From LMUY01 sp965276785 (GTDB lineage Bacteria > Pseudomonadota > Alphaproteobacteria > Acetobacterales > Acetobacteraceae), in NCBI GenBank assembly GCA_965276785.1, contig OZ255629.1, positions 992,001-1,056,000 on the forward strand: a stretch of 64,000 nt of DNA. The letters are read 5' to 3'. Positions 9,892 to 19,237 of this stretch are shown here, piece after piece. A program made the position numbers and the translations under genes. Numbering within the stretch: position 1 is the stretch's first letter; each line of letters opens with the position of its first letter. The notes under the pieces were generated by a model. It ran no database searches, was not told the origin of the DNA, and worked only from the letters and a program-made list of their open reading frames with translations.

Positions 9892-11583
9892 CTAGCGCGG
9901 ACGCATTTCGCCGAGGAACTCGCCCACTTCGGTTCGCAACAATTCCGCCTGGCGTGACAATTCACTGGCCTCCTGCTGAACCCGGATGGCGGCCGAGGCG
10001 GTGAGGCCCGAGGCCTCGCCGACCACGCCGACCGCCCCGCTGAAATGCGTCGTGCCGGAGGCGGCGAGTTGCACGTTGCCGACGATCTGGTGGGTAGCCA
10101 AGTGCTGATGTTGCACGGCCGTGGACGCAGTTTCAATCACGCTGGTCATGCCCGCGACGACGCTGGCGATGTTCTCAATCGCGGCCACCGCCTCGGCCGT
10201 GGTCTCTTGCATGTGGCCAATCTGCGCGGCCACGTCGGCTGCCGCATTCGCCGTTTGGGCGGCAAGCGACTTGACCTCGGAGGCAACCACGGCAAACCCG
10301 CGGCCGCTATCACCGGACCGAGCTGCCTCGATAGCGGCATTCAGCGCCAAGAGCTTGGTTTGATTGGCGATGCCGCTGATCAGCGCGATGATGTCGCCGA
10401 CGTTGCGGGCACCGTCAGCAAGCGTGCGCACGATGCCGTCGGTGCGCTGCGCCTCCCGTGCGGCCCGGCTGGCGATATCGGCCGACTGCGCGACTTGCCC
10501 ACTGATCGCGGTGATGGCGTCCGACAGCTCATGCGCGCTGGCGGCGACCTCCACCACCCGGTGATTGACGTCCTCGGCACTCGCCAGGACGGTCGTCGCC
10601 TCATGGGTGGTCCGATCAGCGCTCTGCTGCAACTGGCTCGCCGTGTCTTGAAGCGCCTTGGCCGATGCCCCCACCGAAGCGGCCAGGCGGTGCGCTTCGA
10701 CCTCGAACCCCGCTGTGAGTGTGGTGAGGCGCTCGGCAGACCGGGCCTTCGCCTCCGCCGCCATTGCCCGCTCGGTGACAAGCCCGTCCTGCTCCAGCAT
10801 TGCGAGGCGGAACACCTCCAAGCTGCGCGACATTTCACCCAAATCGCCAGCCCGATGCGTGTCGGGCACGGGGGCGGCCAAGTCGTGGTTCACCAAACGG
10901 CGCATTGTGCTCGACACCCTGCGGATCGGCCGGATCAGCATCTGGTTGAGGCTGGCTATACCGATCAGGCAACCGAAGAAACTCAAGCCGAGCATCAGGA
11001 AGATCGACCGGCGGGATTGCCGATCGAGCGTTGCGCTGTAAGCCACCTCGGCGGTGCTTCGCTGCATCTCCGCCTTCGTACTTTGCGAAACCACATCCCG
11101 AATGCGGTAGAATGCAGTGCGGCCCGTGGTCGACAGCACCGCTGTTGCTTCAGTCGTTCGGCCACTATCGGCCAACGCCAGAGCGGACGTCTCCTCATCG
11201 AGATAGGTCGCAATGCTGGCTTTGAGCTGGTCGAAAGCGGCGAGTGCGGCGGGTTGTTTGGCCCAGTGGTGATAACTGTCGAGCGCTTCCTTGATGTTGC
11301 GGTGCCGGTCTTGAATCATGTCGCGGACTTCAGTCCGGTATTGACTGGGCGCAAGCAGCGCTACCAGCATGTCATCCAATCGCAGCCGCTCGACCAGGCC
11401 GCTGATGGTGGTGACAGCCTGTAGGGCGGGGACCGTCTCATCGCGCAATCGCTCTGCGACCGCAGTCATGCGGGATACGCGGCTCAGCACACGCTCGCTC
11501 AGCAGGCACGCGCAAAGCAGCATCGACAGGCATGCGATTCCGACCCGGACGCGTGTTCTCTGCAAGCGACTTGGCTTTGGCAC
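9892..11583 (-). CDS. Transmembrane methyl-accepting chemotaxis protein
   Basis: Chemoreceptor of 563 residues from GTG 11583, preceded by a GAGGGTG ribosome-binding site. Order: TM1 (VGIACLSMLLCACLL), a periplasmic four-helix-like sensor of about 150 residues, TM2 (IFLMLGLSFFGCLIGIA), HAMP (PIRRVSSTMRRLVNHDLAAP) and the cytoplasmic signalling domain. The hairpin tip is IALISGIANQTKLLALNAAI, followed by EAARSGDSGRGFAVVASEVK. The tip has Lys where most receptors have Asn (QTNLLALNA). No che genes are nearby and the ligand is unknown. The open frame continues far upstream antisense to other genes; that extension is not coding. Confidence 0.9.
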   Translation of the reverse strand: MPKPSRLQRTRVRVGIACLSMLLCACLLSERVLSRVSRMTAVAERLRDETVPALQAVTTISGLVERLRLDDMLVALLAPSQYRTEVRDMIQDRHRNIKEALDSYHHWAKQPAALAAFDQLKASIATYLDEETSALALADSGRTTEATAVLSTTGRTAFYRIRDVVSQSTKAEMQRSTAEVAYSATLDRQSRRSIFLMLGLSFFGCLIGIASLNQMLIRPIRRVSSTMRRLVNHDLAAPVPDTHRAGDLGEMSRSLEVFRLAMLEQDGLVTERAMAAEAKARSAERLTTLTAGFEVEAHRLAASVGASAKALQDTASQLQQSADRTTHEATTVLASAEDVNHRVVEVAASAHELSDAITAISGQVAQSADIASRAAREAQRTDGIVRTLADGARNVGDIIALISGIANQTKLLALNAAIEAARSGDSGRGFAVVASEVKSLAAQTANAAADVAAQIGHMQETTAEAVAAIENIASVVAGMTSVIETASTAVQHQHLATHQIVGNVQLAASGTTHFSGAVGVVGEASGLTASAAIRVQQEASELSRQAELLRTEVGEFLGEMRPR

Positions 11584-11691
11584 ACCACCCTCGTGAACGC
11601 CTGTCCACAACCAGGATCGCACGAACGGCTTAATGACCGGTGAAGCCTGGCGGCGATTTGGCCGCGAGATGCGGGTATGACATGGTAATGT

Positions 11692-12693
11692 ATGACAAAG
11701 CACAGTTTTTTCTGCATCGACGCCCATACTTGCGGCAACCCGGTGCGCGTGGTGGCAGGCGGCGGTCCGTTGCTGCCCGGCGTGCCGATGGCAGAGAAGC
11801 GCCAGATCTTCATCCGCGAGCATGACTGGGTGCGCCGTGCGCTGATGTTCGAGCCGCGCGGGCACGATGTGATGTCCGGCTCGATCCTCTACCCGTCCAC
11901 CCGGGAGGATTGCGACATCGGCGTGCTCTACATCGAGGTGAGTGGCTGCCTGCCGATGTGCGGCCACGGCACGATCGGCACGGTCACGGTGGCGATTGAG
12001 GAGGGGCTGGTGCAACCCCGCACGCCGGGCCGCTTGGCCATCGAGGCACCGGCGGGGCGGGTGGAGGCCGAGTATGTGCTGGCGGGCGGGTATGTGGAGC
12101 AGGTGCGGCTGCACAACGTGCCGTCTTACCTGCACGCGGCGGACGTGCCGGTCGAGGTGCCGGGCCTGGGCCGCTTGGTGGTGGACGTGGCCTATGGCGG
12201 CAACTTCTACGCCATCATCGAGCCGCAGCCGAACTGGCCTGGGCTCGACGAGGCGGGCGCGCAGGACCTGATCCGTTGGAGCCCCGCGGTGCGGCGGGCG
12301 GCGCAGGAAGCGGTGGCGCCGGTGCATCCGGAGGATCCGCGGATCGCCGGCGTTAGTCACATCCAGTGGTGCGGCCCGGCGCGTCACCCCCGCGCTCATG
12401 CGCGCAATGCGGTGTTCTATGGCGCGGGCGCAATCGACCGCTCGCCTTGCGGCACCGGGTCCTCGGCGCGGCTGGCGCAACTGGCGGCGCGGGGGCGGCT
12501 GAGCGTGGGAGACGAGTTCATCCACGAGAGCATCATCGGCAGCCTGTTCGACTGCCGGGTGGAGGCGGCGGCCACCGTGGGCGAGCGGGCGGCGATCCGC
12601 CCGAGCGTGGCGGGTTGGGCGCGCATCACCGGGCACAACACCATCTTTGTCGATGACCGCGATCCGTTCGCGCATGGTTTCCAGGTTGGGTGA
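11692..12693 (+). CDS. 4-hydroxyproline 2-epimerase / proline racemase family protein
   Basis: A 333-residue cofactor-independent epimerase. Both catalytic cysteines are present: Cys90 in LPMCGHGTIG and Cys253 in DRSPCGTGSSA. Two Cys favour racemase/epimerase activity over the Cys/Thr trans-3-hydroxyproline dehydratases. The N-terminal IDAHTCGNPVRVV and the ISGSL-like HESIIGSLFDCRV are typical. By family it would interconvert trans-4-hydroxy-L-proline and cis-4-hydroxy-D-proline, but the usual hydroxyproline catabolic neighbours are absent, so substrate is inferred. Divergent from the chemoreceptor with 108 bases between. Confidence 0.88.
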   Translation: MTKHSFFCIDAHTCGNPVRVVAGGGPLLPGVPMAEKRQIFIREHDWVRRALMFEPRGHDVMSGSILYPSTREDCDIGVLYIEVSGCLPMCGHGTIGTVTVAIEEGLVQPRTPGRLAIEAPAGRVEAEYVLAGGYVEQVRLHNVPSYLHAADVPVEVPGLGRLVVDVAYGGNFYAIIEPQPNWPGLDEAGAQDLIRWSPAVRRAAQEAVAPVHPEDPRIAGVSHIQWCGPARHPRAHARNAVFYGAGAIDRSPCGTGSSARLAQLAARGRLSVGDEFIHESIIGSLFDCRVEAAATVGERAAIRPSVAGWARITGHNTIFVDDRDPFAHGFQVG

Positions 12694-12768
12694 GCGCACG
12701 AACAAGCGTTGCACAACGCGGGCGTGGATGCTCCAAGCGGGGGTGATCGTCCGGAGTCGCGCCCCCCC

Positions 12769-13461
12769 GTGTCCAGCCCCACTAAAGTCTCGCTCCGCAT
12801 CAAGGGTCGCTCTTTCGTCGCCTTGGTGCTGATGCCGGAGGCGCCGGTGGAAGCCTGGCTGGACGCGCTGGCGGCGCAGGTGGCGCGCTCGCCGAGCTTC
12901 TTCCAGGGCCGCCCCGTCATCGTGGACCTGTCGGCGCTGGCCGGGCAGGAGGCCGGGTTCGAGGCGCTGATCGCCACGTTGGAACGGCGGGACATGCGCA
13001 TCATTGGCGTGGAAGGCGCGGCCCCCGGCTGGACCGATAGCGAGGTCTGGGGCCGGCCGCCGATTGCCACCCAGGGCCGCCCCGACAGGTTCGTCGAAAT
13101 CCTGGACGAAGCCCCGGAAGAGCCGCCTGAGCCCACGTCCCTGGTACTCGCCGGCCCAATCCGCTCGGGGCAGACGGTGCTGTTCGACAAGGGCGACGTC
13201 ACCGTGGTGGGCTCGGTCGCTTCGGGGGCGGAGATCATTGCCGGGGGGTCCATCCACATCTATGGCACCTTGCGCGGGCGGGCGATTGCCGGGTTCACCG
13301 GGCAACCCGGCGCGCATATCTTCTGCCGCCGCATGGAAGCCGAATTGCTCGCCATCGACGGTGTCTACAAAGTGGCCGATGACATGCCGGCGGCGCTGCG
13401 CGGCAAGCCGGTGCATGCGACGCTGGATGGCGACTCGGTGGTGATGGTCAATATGGCCTGA
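12769..13461 (+). CDS. minC: Septum site-determining protein MinC
   Basis: FtsZ assembly inhibitor that blocks polar division, 230 residues from GTG 12769. In-frame GTG 12724 and TTG 12709 are alternatives; none has a strong Shine-Dalgarno, and the chosen start gives the usual length. The N-terminal FtsZ-inhibiting domain is TKVSLRIKGRSFVALVLMPE. The C-terminal beta-helix, which binds MinD, has the repeated turns GQTVLFDKGDVTVVGSVASG, AEIIAGGSIHIYGTLRGRAI and GAHIFCRRMEAELLAIDGVY. minD follows immediately. Confidence 0.92.
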   Translation: MSSPTKVSLRIKGRSFVALVLMPEAPVEAWLDALAAQVARSPSFFQGRPVIVDLSALAGQEAGFEALIATLERRDMRIIGVEGAAPGWTDSEVWGRPPIATQGRPDRFVEILDEAPEEPPEPTSLVLAGPIRSGQTVLFDKGDVTVVGSVASGAEIIAGGSIHIYGTLRGRAIAGFTGQPGAHIFCRRMEAELLAIDGVYKVADDMPAALRGKPVHATLDGDSVVMVNMA

Positions 13462-13478
13462 TGGAGTTGGGAGGGAGT

Positions 13479-14294
13479 ATGGCGAAGGTCCTGGTCGTGA
13501 CGTCGGGCAAGGGCGGTGTGGGCAAGACGACGTCCACCGCCGCACTCGGCGTGGCCCTGGCGCAGTCCGGGCAGAAGGTGGTGATCGTCGATTTCGACGT
13601 GGGGCTGCGCAACCTCGACCTGATCATGGGGGCGGAACGCCGGGTGGTGTTCGACCTGATCAACGTGGTGCAAGGCGACGCCAAGCTGTCCCAGGCGCTG
13701 ATCCGGGACAAGCGGGTGGAGACGCTGTCGCTGCTGGCCGCCTCGCAGACCCGGGATAAGGACGCGCTCTCGGTGGAGGGCGTGGAGCGGGTGATCGGCG
13801 AGCTGCGCGAGAAGTTCGACTGGGTGATCTGCGACAGCCCGGCCGGGATCGAGAAGGGCGCCGCGCTGGCGATGAAGTTCGCCGACATGGCGGTGGTGGT
13901 GACCAACCCGGAAGTATCCTCGGTGCGCGATTCGGACCGCATCATCGGCCTGCTCGACAGCAAGACCGCGCGGGCAGAGCGCGGCGAGCGGATGGAGAAG
14001 CACCTGCTGCTCACCCGCTACGACCCGGTGCGCGCCGAGCGGGGCGACATGCTGAAGACCGACGACGTGCTGGAGATCCTGTCCATCCCGCTGCTGGGGA
14101 TCATCCCGGACAGCGAGGAGGTGCTGAAGGCGTCCAATCTCGGCTCGCCGGTGACGCTGAGCAATCCGGCCTGCGCCCCCGCCCGGGCGTATTTCGACGC
14201 GGCCCGCCGGCTGCTGGGCGAGAAACTGCCGATGACGGTGCATGGCGAGAAGAGCGGGCTGTTCGGGCGGCTGTTTGGCCGGAGGGTGGCATGA
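13479..14294 (+). CDS. minD: Septum site-determining ATPase MinD
   Basis: Membrane-associated ParA-type ATPase that recruits MinC and oscillates with MinE. The start is ATG 13479 with GGGAGGGAG just upstream; this gives 271 residues and the family N-terminus MAKVLVVTSGKGGVGKTT, including the deviant Walker A. Switch I VDFDVGLRNLDLIMG and the Walker B-like VICDSPAGIEKG are present. The C-terminus, KSGLFGRLFGRRVA, is the amphipathic membrane-targeting helix. The stop overlaps the minE ATG. Confidence 0.97.
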   Translation: MAKVLVVTSGKGGVGKTTSTAALGVALAQSGQKVVIVDFDVGLRNLDLIMGAERRVVFDLINVVQGDAKLSQALIRDKRVETLSLLAASQTRDKDALSVEGVERVIGELREKFDWVICDSPAGIEKGAALAMKFADMAVVVTNPEVSSVRDSDRIIGLLDSKTARAERGERMEKHLLLTRYDPVRAERGDMLKTDDVLEILSIPLLGIIPDSEEVLKASNLGSPVTLSNPACAPARAYFDAARRLLGEKLPMTVHGEKSGLFGRLFGRRVA

Positions 14295-14551
14295 ACCTGT
14301 TCGGTTTCCTCAATCGCCGGTCGACGGCACCGGTGGCGCGGGACCGGCTGCAGATCCTGCTGGCGCATGAGCGGGCTTTCGTCGGCGGCGACGATCTGGC
14401 GGCGACGCTGCAGGAGGAGATTTTGCAGGTGATCGCCCGGCATATCGCGATCGACCGGGACAAGGTTAAGGTGAATCTGGACCGGGGCAAGGCGATGTCG
14501 ACGCTGGAGATCGACATCGAGATGCCGGGTGAGCCAGCGCTGCGGATGTAG
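14291..14551 (+). CDS. minE: Cell division topological specificity factor MinE
   Basis: An 86-residue MinE. The N-terminal membrane-binding part is MNLFGFLNRRSTAPVARDRL, then the MinD-activating stretch LQILLAHERAFVGG, and a C-terminal dimerisation domain ending in LEIDIEMPGEPALRM. It completes the minCDE operon with an ATGA overlap to minD. Confidence 0.95.
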   Translation: MNLFGFLNRRSTAPVARDRLQILLAHERAFVGGDDLAATLQEEILQVIARHIAIDRDKVKVNLDRGKAMSTLEIDIEMPGEPALRM

Positions 14552-14602
14552 CGGCTGGCAGCGCGCCCTCTGCCGCGGGCCGCGGGCATCGTGGGAGGCG
14601 GC

Positions 14603-15553
14603 ATGGCGTGGGTGGTGCGGCGGATCGGGGTGGCGGCGGTGCTGGTCTGGGTGGTGGCCAGCGTGATCTTCATGGCCATCCATGTGGTGCCCGGTGACCC
14701 GGCGGAATTGCTGCTCTCCCAGGGCGGTGCCGCACCCGATCCGGCGGCGGTGGCACAGTTGCGCGACCAGCTGGGGCTGGACCGCCCGCTGCTGACGCAA
14801 TATCTCGGCAGCCTGGGGCAGGTGCTGCACGGCGACCTCGGCGAGAGCCTGCAAGATGGCAGCCCGGTCGGCCCGGAAATCCTGCTTCGTTTGCCTCGCA
14901 CGTTGGAACTGATCGCAGCCGCCGCGGTGCTGGCGTTGGCGAGCGGGCTGCCGCTTGGCGTGTTGGGAGCGCTGCGGCGCGGCGGGGTGATTGATCGGGC
15001 GCTGTCGGGGGTGGCGGCGCTCGGGTTGGCGCTGCCGGTGTTCGTGCTGGGCACGCTGATGGTGTTCGTGTTCGCGCAACGGCTGCATTGGGTGTCGGCC
15101 GGGGGCTACGTGCCGCTGGCGCAAGCGCCGGGCCGCCATTTTGCGCTGCTGGCGATGCCGGCGGCGGCGATTGCGGCCGGGTTGTTCGGCACGGTCTATC
15201 GCATGACTCGCGCCTCGGTGCTGGATGTGTTCTGGCGCGACTATGTGCGCACCGCGACCGCGAAGGGCCTCACGCGCCGGGCGGTGCTGTTGCACCATGT
15301 GTTGCGCAATGCGCTGATGCCGGTGGTGACTGTCGTTGCCTTGCATCTCGGCAGCCTGTTGGGTGGCACGGTGCTGGTGGAATACGTGTTTAACTACCCG
15401 GGCCTGTCCGGCCTGCTGGTCGACGCAGTGAACGCGCGCGATTACCCGGAGGTGCAGGGCGTGATGCTGGTGATCTCGGTGTTGTTCATCGGCCTGAACC
15501 TTCTAACCGACATGCTGTATGCGTCGCTAGACCCGAAAGTGCGCCACGCCTGA
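14603..15553 (+). CDS. Dipeptide-type ABC transporter permease (DppB family)
   Basis: Inner-membrane permease of a peptide/nickel-type importer, 316 residues from ATG 14603 (GGGAGG 9 bases upstream; a GTG at 14591 is possible). The N-terminal helix RIGVAAVLVWVVASVIFMAI, the DppB loop VVPGDPAELLLSQ and the EAA-like RDYVRTATAKGLTRRAVL identify the family. The stop overlaps the start of the fused permease-ATPase gene (TGATG). No substrate-binding protein lies next to it. Confidence 0.92.
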   Translation: MAWVVRRIGVAAVLVWVVASVIFMAIHVVPGDPAELLLSQGGAAPDPAAVAQLRDQLGLDRPLLTQYLGSLGQVLHGDLGESLQDGSPVGPEILLRLPRTLELIAAAAVLALASGLPLGVLGALRRGGVIDRALSGVAALGLALPVFVLGTLMVFVFAQRLHWVSAGGYVPLAQAPGRHFALLAMPAAAIAAGLFGTVYRMTRASVLDVFWRDYVRTATAKGLTRRAVLLHHVLRNALMPVVTVVALHLGSLLGGTVLVEYVFNYPGLSGLLVDAVNARDYPEVQGVMLVISVLFIGLNLLTDMLYASLDPKVRHA

Positions 15554-17376
15554 TGCGGCGGCTGCTCCCGTTCGCAGCGCTCGGCGGCATCGTGCTGTTG
15601 GCGCTGCTGGCGCCCCTGCTGCCGATCGAGGCGCCGCTGAAGATGGACGTGGCGCACCGGCTGGCGGCGCCTTCGCCCGGGCACTGGCTGGGCGAGGACG
15701 AGTACGGCCGCGACGAGCTGTCCCGGCTGATTTGGGGAGCGCGGGTGTCGCTGGCGGTGGCTGCGGGGTCCACCGCGCTGGCGGCGGTGCTGGGGACGGT
15801 GCTGGGCCTGGCGGGCGGGTTCCTCGGCCGGGTCGCGGAGCTGGTGGCGGTGCGCAGCATGGACGCGGTGCTGTGCTTCCCGCCGCTGCTGCTGGCGTTG
15901 CTGGTGGTGACGCTGCTTGGGCCGGGGGCGGCCACGCTGATCCCGGTGTTGGCGCTGGTCTATCTGCCCGGCTTCGTGCGGGTGGCCTATGCCGGCGTGC
16001 TGGCGGTGCGCGGGCAGGACTACGTGGAGGCGGTGCGGGTGCTGGGGGCGGGGCGGCTGCGCATGCTGCTGCGGACGGTGCTGCCCAACATCGCCGGGCC
16101 GCTGCTGGTGCAGGTGAGCCTGGCGGCCTCGGCGGCGGTGGTGCTGGAAAGCGGGCTGTCGTTCCTGGGGCTGGGCGTGGTGCCGCCGGCGCCGTCCTGG
16201 GGGCTGATGATCGCCGCTGGGCGCACCACCATGGCGCAGGCGCCGGCCTTGCTGCTGTGGCCGTGCCTGGCGTTGTCGCTCACCATCCTCACGCTGAACG
16301 CCGTGTGCGACCAGTTGCGCGACGCGACCGACCCGCACCGCCCGGCGCCGCGCCGCCGCCGGCTGATGGATGTGCTGGCGCCTGGGCTGCTGCCGCAAGC
16401 CGGCCCGATGCTGGAGGTGCGCGGGCTCACCGTGCGGATTGCCACGCCGGCCGGGCCGATCGAGCCGGTGCGGGACGTGAGCCTGGCGGTGCAGCCCGGC
16501 GAGACGCTGGCGATCTTGGGCGAGAGCGGGTCGGGCAAGTCGATGCTTGGGCTAGCGGTGATGGGGCTGCTGCCGCTGGCCGCGCGGGCCAGCGCCGGGG
16601 CGGTTTGGGTGGGCGGGACGGAGGTGCTGCGCGCGCCGGAGACCGTGCTGCGGCGGTTGCGGGGCAACACCGTGGCGATGGTGTTCCAGGACCCGCTGAG
16701 CAGCCTCAACCCGGTGCATCGCGTGGGCGCGCAAGTGACGGAGGCGCTGCGGGCGCATGGCAAGCGCGGGTTGCCAGGTGCCGTGGCGCTGCTGGGGCGG
16801 GTGGGCATCGCCGACCCGGCCCGGGCCGCGCGCGCCTTTCCGCACGAGCTGTCGGGCGGCATGCGGCAGCGGGTGGTGATCGCGATGGCGGTGGCGAACG
16901 GGCCGCGCCTGCTGATCGCCGATGAGCCGACCACGGCGCTGGACGTGACGGTGCAGGCGCAGGTGCTGGACCTGCTGGCGGGGCTGAAGCGGGCGGGCGG
17001 GATGGGCATGGTGTTCATCAGCCACAGCCTGCCGGTGGTGGCCGAGATCGCGGACCGGGTGGCGGTGATGTATGCCGGCGAGATCGTGGAGCAGGGCCGC
17101 GCGGCGGAGCTGTTCGCGCGGCCGTTGCACCCGTATACGGCAGCCCTGCTGGCCAGCGCGCCGGCCGAGGATGGCGGCTTGCCGCAGGGGGTGGAGGGCA
17201 CGGTGCCGCCGCTGGCCGCTCTGCCGCTGGGTTGCGTGTTTGCGCCTCGCTGCCCGTTGCGGCAGCCCGCCTGCGAGGCGGACCACCCGGCGCTGCACCC
17301 GGTCTCGCCGGAACGCGCTTCGCGCTGCATCCGCTGGGAGGTGTTGGCGCGCTCGCCGGAGGCTGTGCTGGCATGA
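15553..17376 (+). CDS. Fused DppC-like permease and DppD-like ATPase
   Basis: A 607-residue protein joining two importer subunits. Residues 1-260 are a DppC-type permease (GEDEYGRDELSRLIWGARVS; EAA loop GQDYVEAVRVLGAGRLRMLL). Residues 285-600 are the ATPase: Walker A GESGSGKSMLG, Q-loop VFQDPLSSLNPVHR, signature LSGGMRQRVVIAMA, Walker B LLIADEPTTALD, then the oligopeptide C-terminal motif with CVFAPRCPLRQPACE. Such fusions occur in this family. The C-terminal cysteine cluster is typical of oligopeptide-type ATPases. The next ATPase starts four bases before its stop. Confidence 0.9.
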   Translation: MRRLLPFAALGGIVLLALLAPLLPIEAPLKMDVAHRLAAPSPGHWLGEDEYGRDELSRLIWGARVSLAVAAGSTALAAVLGTVLGLAGGFLGRVAELVAVRSMDAVLCFPPLLLALLVVTLLGPGAATLIPVLALVYLPGFVRVAYAGVLAVRGQDYVEAVRVLGAGRLRMLLRTVLPNIAGPLLVQVSLAASAAVVLESGLSFLGLGVVPPAPSWGLMIAAGRTTMAQAPALLLWPCLALSLTILTLNAVCDQLRDATDPHRPAPRRRRLMDVLAPGLLPQAGPMLEVRGLTVRIATPAGPIEPVRDVSLAVQPGETLAILGESGSGKSMLGLAVMGLLPLAARASAGAVWVGGTEVLRAPETVLRRLRGNTVAMVFQDPLSSLNPVHRVGAQVTEALRAHGKRGLPGAVALLGRVGIADPARAARAFPHELSGGMRQRVVIAMAVANGPRLLIADEPTTALDVTVQAQVLDLLAGLKRAGGMGMVFISHSLPVVAEIADRVAVMYAGEIVEQGRAAELFARPLHPYTAALLASAPAEDGGLPQGVEGTVPPLAALPLGCVFAPRCPLRQPACEADHPALHPVSPERASRCIRWEVLARSPEAVLA

Positions 17377-18332
17377 CGGCCCTGGTGGCGGCCGAGCGGC
17401 TCAGCCGGCAATTCGGCGGGGGCGGATGGCTGGGCCGCGGCCGGCCGGTGCGGGCGGTGACAGACGTGTCGTTCTGGGTGGACCGGGGCGAGGCGGTGGG
17501 GCTGGTGGGGGAAAGCGGCTCGGGCAAGAGCACGATCGGGCGTCTGGTGCTGGGGCTGTTGCAGCCCTCGGCTGGCCGGGTTCTGCTGGAGGGGGAGGAT
17601 ATCGCGGGCGCGGCCACCGGCGAGCAGCGGCGGCGCACTCGGCAGCGCATGCAACTGGTGTTCCAGGACCCGTTCGCCTCGCTGGACCCGCGTCGCCGGG
17701 TAGGGGCGCAGGTGGGGGACGGGCTGGCGATCCACCGCTTGGCGGCGCGCGGCGAACGCAGGGAGCGGGTGGCGGCGTTGCTGCAGCAGGTGGGGCTAGA
17801 GCCGGCAGCGGCGGAGCGCTTCCCGCACGAGTTCAGCGGCGGCCAGCGCCAGCGCATCGGCATCGCGCGCGCGCTGGCGCCGGAGCCGGACTTCCTGGTG
17901 GCGGACGAGGCGGTGTCGGCGCTGGACGTTTCGGTGCAGGCGCAGATTTTGGCTTTGTTTGCGGACTTGCGCGGCCGGCTTGGCATTGGGCTGCTGTTCA
18001 TCAGCCACGACCTGCACGTGGTGCGGGCGCTGTGTGACCGGGTGATGGTGCTGTATTTGGGGCGGGTGATGGAGGAAGGGCCGGCACAGCGAGTGCTGGA
18101 ACGGCCGCTGCATCCCTATACGCAGGCGCTGCTGTCGGCCTCGCCCAGCCTGGACCCGGCGCGGCGGCGGCAGCGCATCCTGCTGGCGGGGGAGCCGCCC
18201 AGCCCCTCGGCACCGCCGTCCGGCTGCGTGTTCCGCACCCGCTGCCCGATTGCGGTTCCCGCCTGCGCGGAGGCGGTGCCGGCGTTGCAGGAGCGGGAGG
18301 CGGGGCATCGGGCGGCGTGCATCCGGCTGTAA
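17373..18332 (+). CDS. Dipeptide-type ABC transporter ATP-binding protein (DppF family)
   Basis: Second ATPase of the importer, 319 residues from ATG 17373. Walker A GESGSGKSTIGR, VFQDPFASLDPRRRVG, signature FSGGQRQRIGIARAL, Walker B FLVADEAVSALDVS and the C-terminal oligopeptide motif CVFRTRCPIAVPAC. Walker B ends in DEA instead of DEP. The start overlaps the preceding stop, so all three genes (14603-18332) form one operon. With two permease domains and two ATPase domains the translocator is complete; it must borrow a binding protein encoded elsewhere. Confidence 0.92.
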   Translation: MTALVAAERLSRQFGGGGWLGRGRPVRAVTDVSFWVDRGEAVGLVGESGSGKSTIGRLVLGLLQPSAGRVLLEGEDIAGAATGEQRRRTRQRMQLVFQDPFASLDPRRRVGAQVGDGLAIHRLAARGERRERVAALLQQVGLEPAAAERFPHEFSGGQRQRIGIARALAPEPDFLVADEAVSALDVSVQAQILALFADLRGRLGIGLLFISHDLHVVRALCDRVMVLYLGRVMEEGPAQRVLERPLHPYTQALLSASPSLDPARRRQRILLAGEPPSPSAPPSGCVFRTRCPIAVPACAEAVPALQEREAGHRAACIRL

Positions 18333-18343
18333 CGGCGGGAGCG

Positions 18344-19237
18344 TTAAGACATCGGCTCCGCCGAAGGCGGCGGGTCGTGTGGGAGGGGAATGAAGTCGTC
18401 GTGGTCCGCCTGCGGCAGGGCAAAGCGGGCGGCGCGCCAATCCGCCTTGGCTTGCGCGATGCGCTCGCGGGAGGAGGAGACGAAATTCCACTCGACATAG
18501 CGCGGGCCGATCGGGTCACCGCCTAGCAGCATCACCGTGGCGGGCCGCAGCGCCTTGATCGCGACGGCGCCTCCCGGCGCGAACACCAGCATCTTGCCTG
18601 CGCTATAGGACCGGCCGAGCACCTCGATCTCGCCGGTCGCGACATAGGCGGCGCGCTCCTGGTACTCGGCAGCAAGCTCGGCGACTGCGCCCTGCTGCAG
18701 CGACCAATGGATGTAGAACATGGGAGAAAAGGTGACGACGGGCGCCTGCAGGCCGAATGCCCGACCCGCCACCAGCCGGGCCACAACGCCGGGCGATTGC
18801 AGCAGCGGCGTGGCCTCCATGGCGTGGTGGGAGAAGCTGGGGGCGGTCTCCTCCATCGCTTCGGGCAGCGCCACCCAAGACTGGATGCCGTGCAGCCGGT
18901 CGCCTTGCAGGCGGGCGCGTTCGAAACGCTCGGAATGCGTGATGCCACGCCCGGCAGTCATCCAATTCACCTCGCCGGCGCGCACGGCTTGCACGCTGCC
19001 GAGGCTGTCGCGGTGCATGATCTCGCCATCGAACAGGTAGGTGATGGTGGAGAGGCCGATATGCGGGTGCGGCCGCACGTCTGCGGAGCGAGGTAGGCCG
19101 GGGGCGAAATCGGCCGGGCCCATGTGGTCGAAGAATACGAACGGGCCGACGGTGCGGCGCTGCGATCCGGGCAGCACGCGGGCGACCTCGAAACCGCCCA
19201 GGTCCTTGCGATGGGGATCGAGCACGGCCTCGATCAT
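18344..19237 (-). CDS. Pirin family protein (bicupin)
   Basis: A 297-residue pirin. The start at ATG 19237 overlaps the stop of the aldo/keto reductase gene upstream (ATGA); the open frame beyond it is antisense extension. The N-terminal cupin carries the metal ligands in DVRPHPHIGLSTITYLFDGE and GITHSERFE, and the second cupin is degenerate. Bacterial pirins are Fe-binding; some act as quercetin 2,3-dioxygenases or redox regulators. The role here is unknown. Confidence 0.9.
   Translation of the reverse strand: MIEAVLDPHRKDLGGFEVARVLPGSQRRTVGPFVFFDHMGPADFAPGLPRSADVRPHPHIGLSTITYLFDGEIMHRDSLGSVQAVRAGEVNWMTAGRGITHSERFERARLQGDRLHGIQSWVALPEAMEETAPSFSHHAMEATPLLQSPGVVARLVAGRAFGLQAPVVTFSPMFYIHWSLQQGAVAELAAEYQERAAYVATGEIEVLGRSYSAGKMLVFAPGGAVAIKALRPATVMLLGGDPIGPRYVEWNFVSSSRERIAQAKADWRAARFALPQADHDDFIPLPHDPPPSAEPMS

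Noticed and set aside
11584..13545. Open minus-strand frame extending the chemoreceptor gene upstream to more than 1200 codons
   Set aside because: It runs antisense through the epimerase and minC genes, has Arg/His-rich non-protein-like composition, and the receptor has its own GTG start with a ribosome-binding site at 11583.
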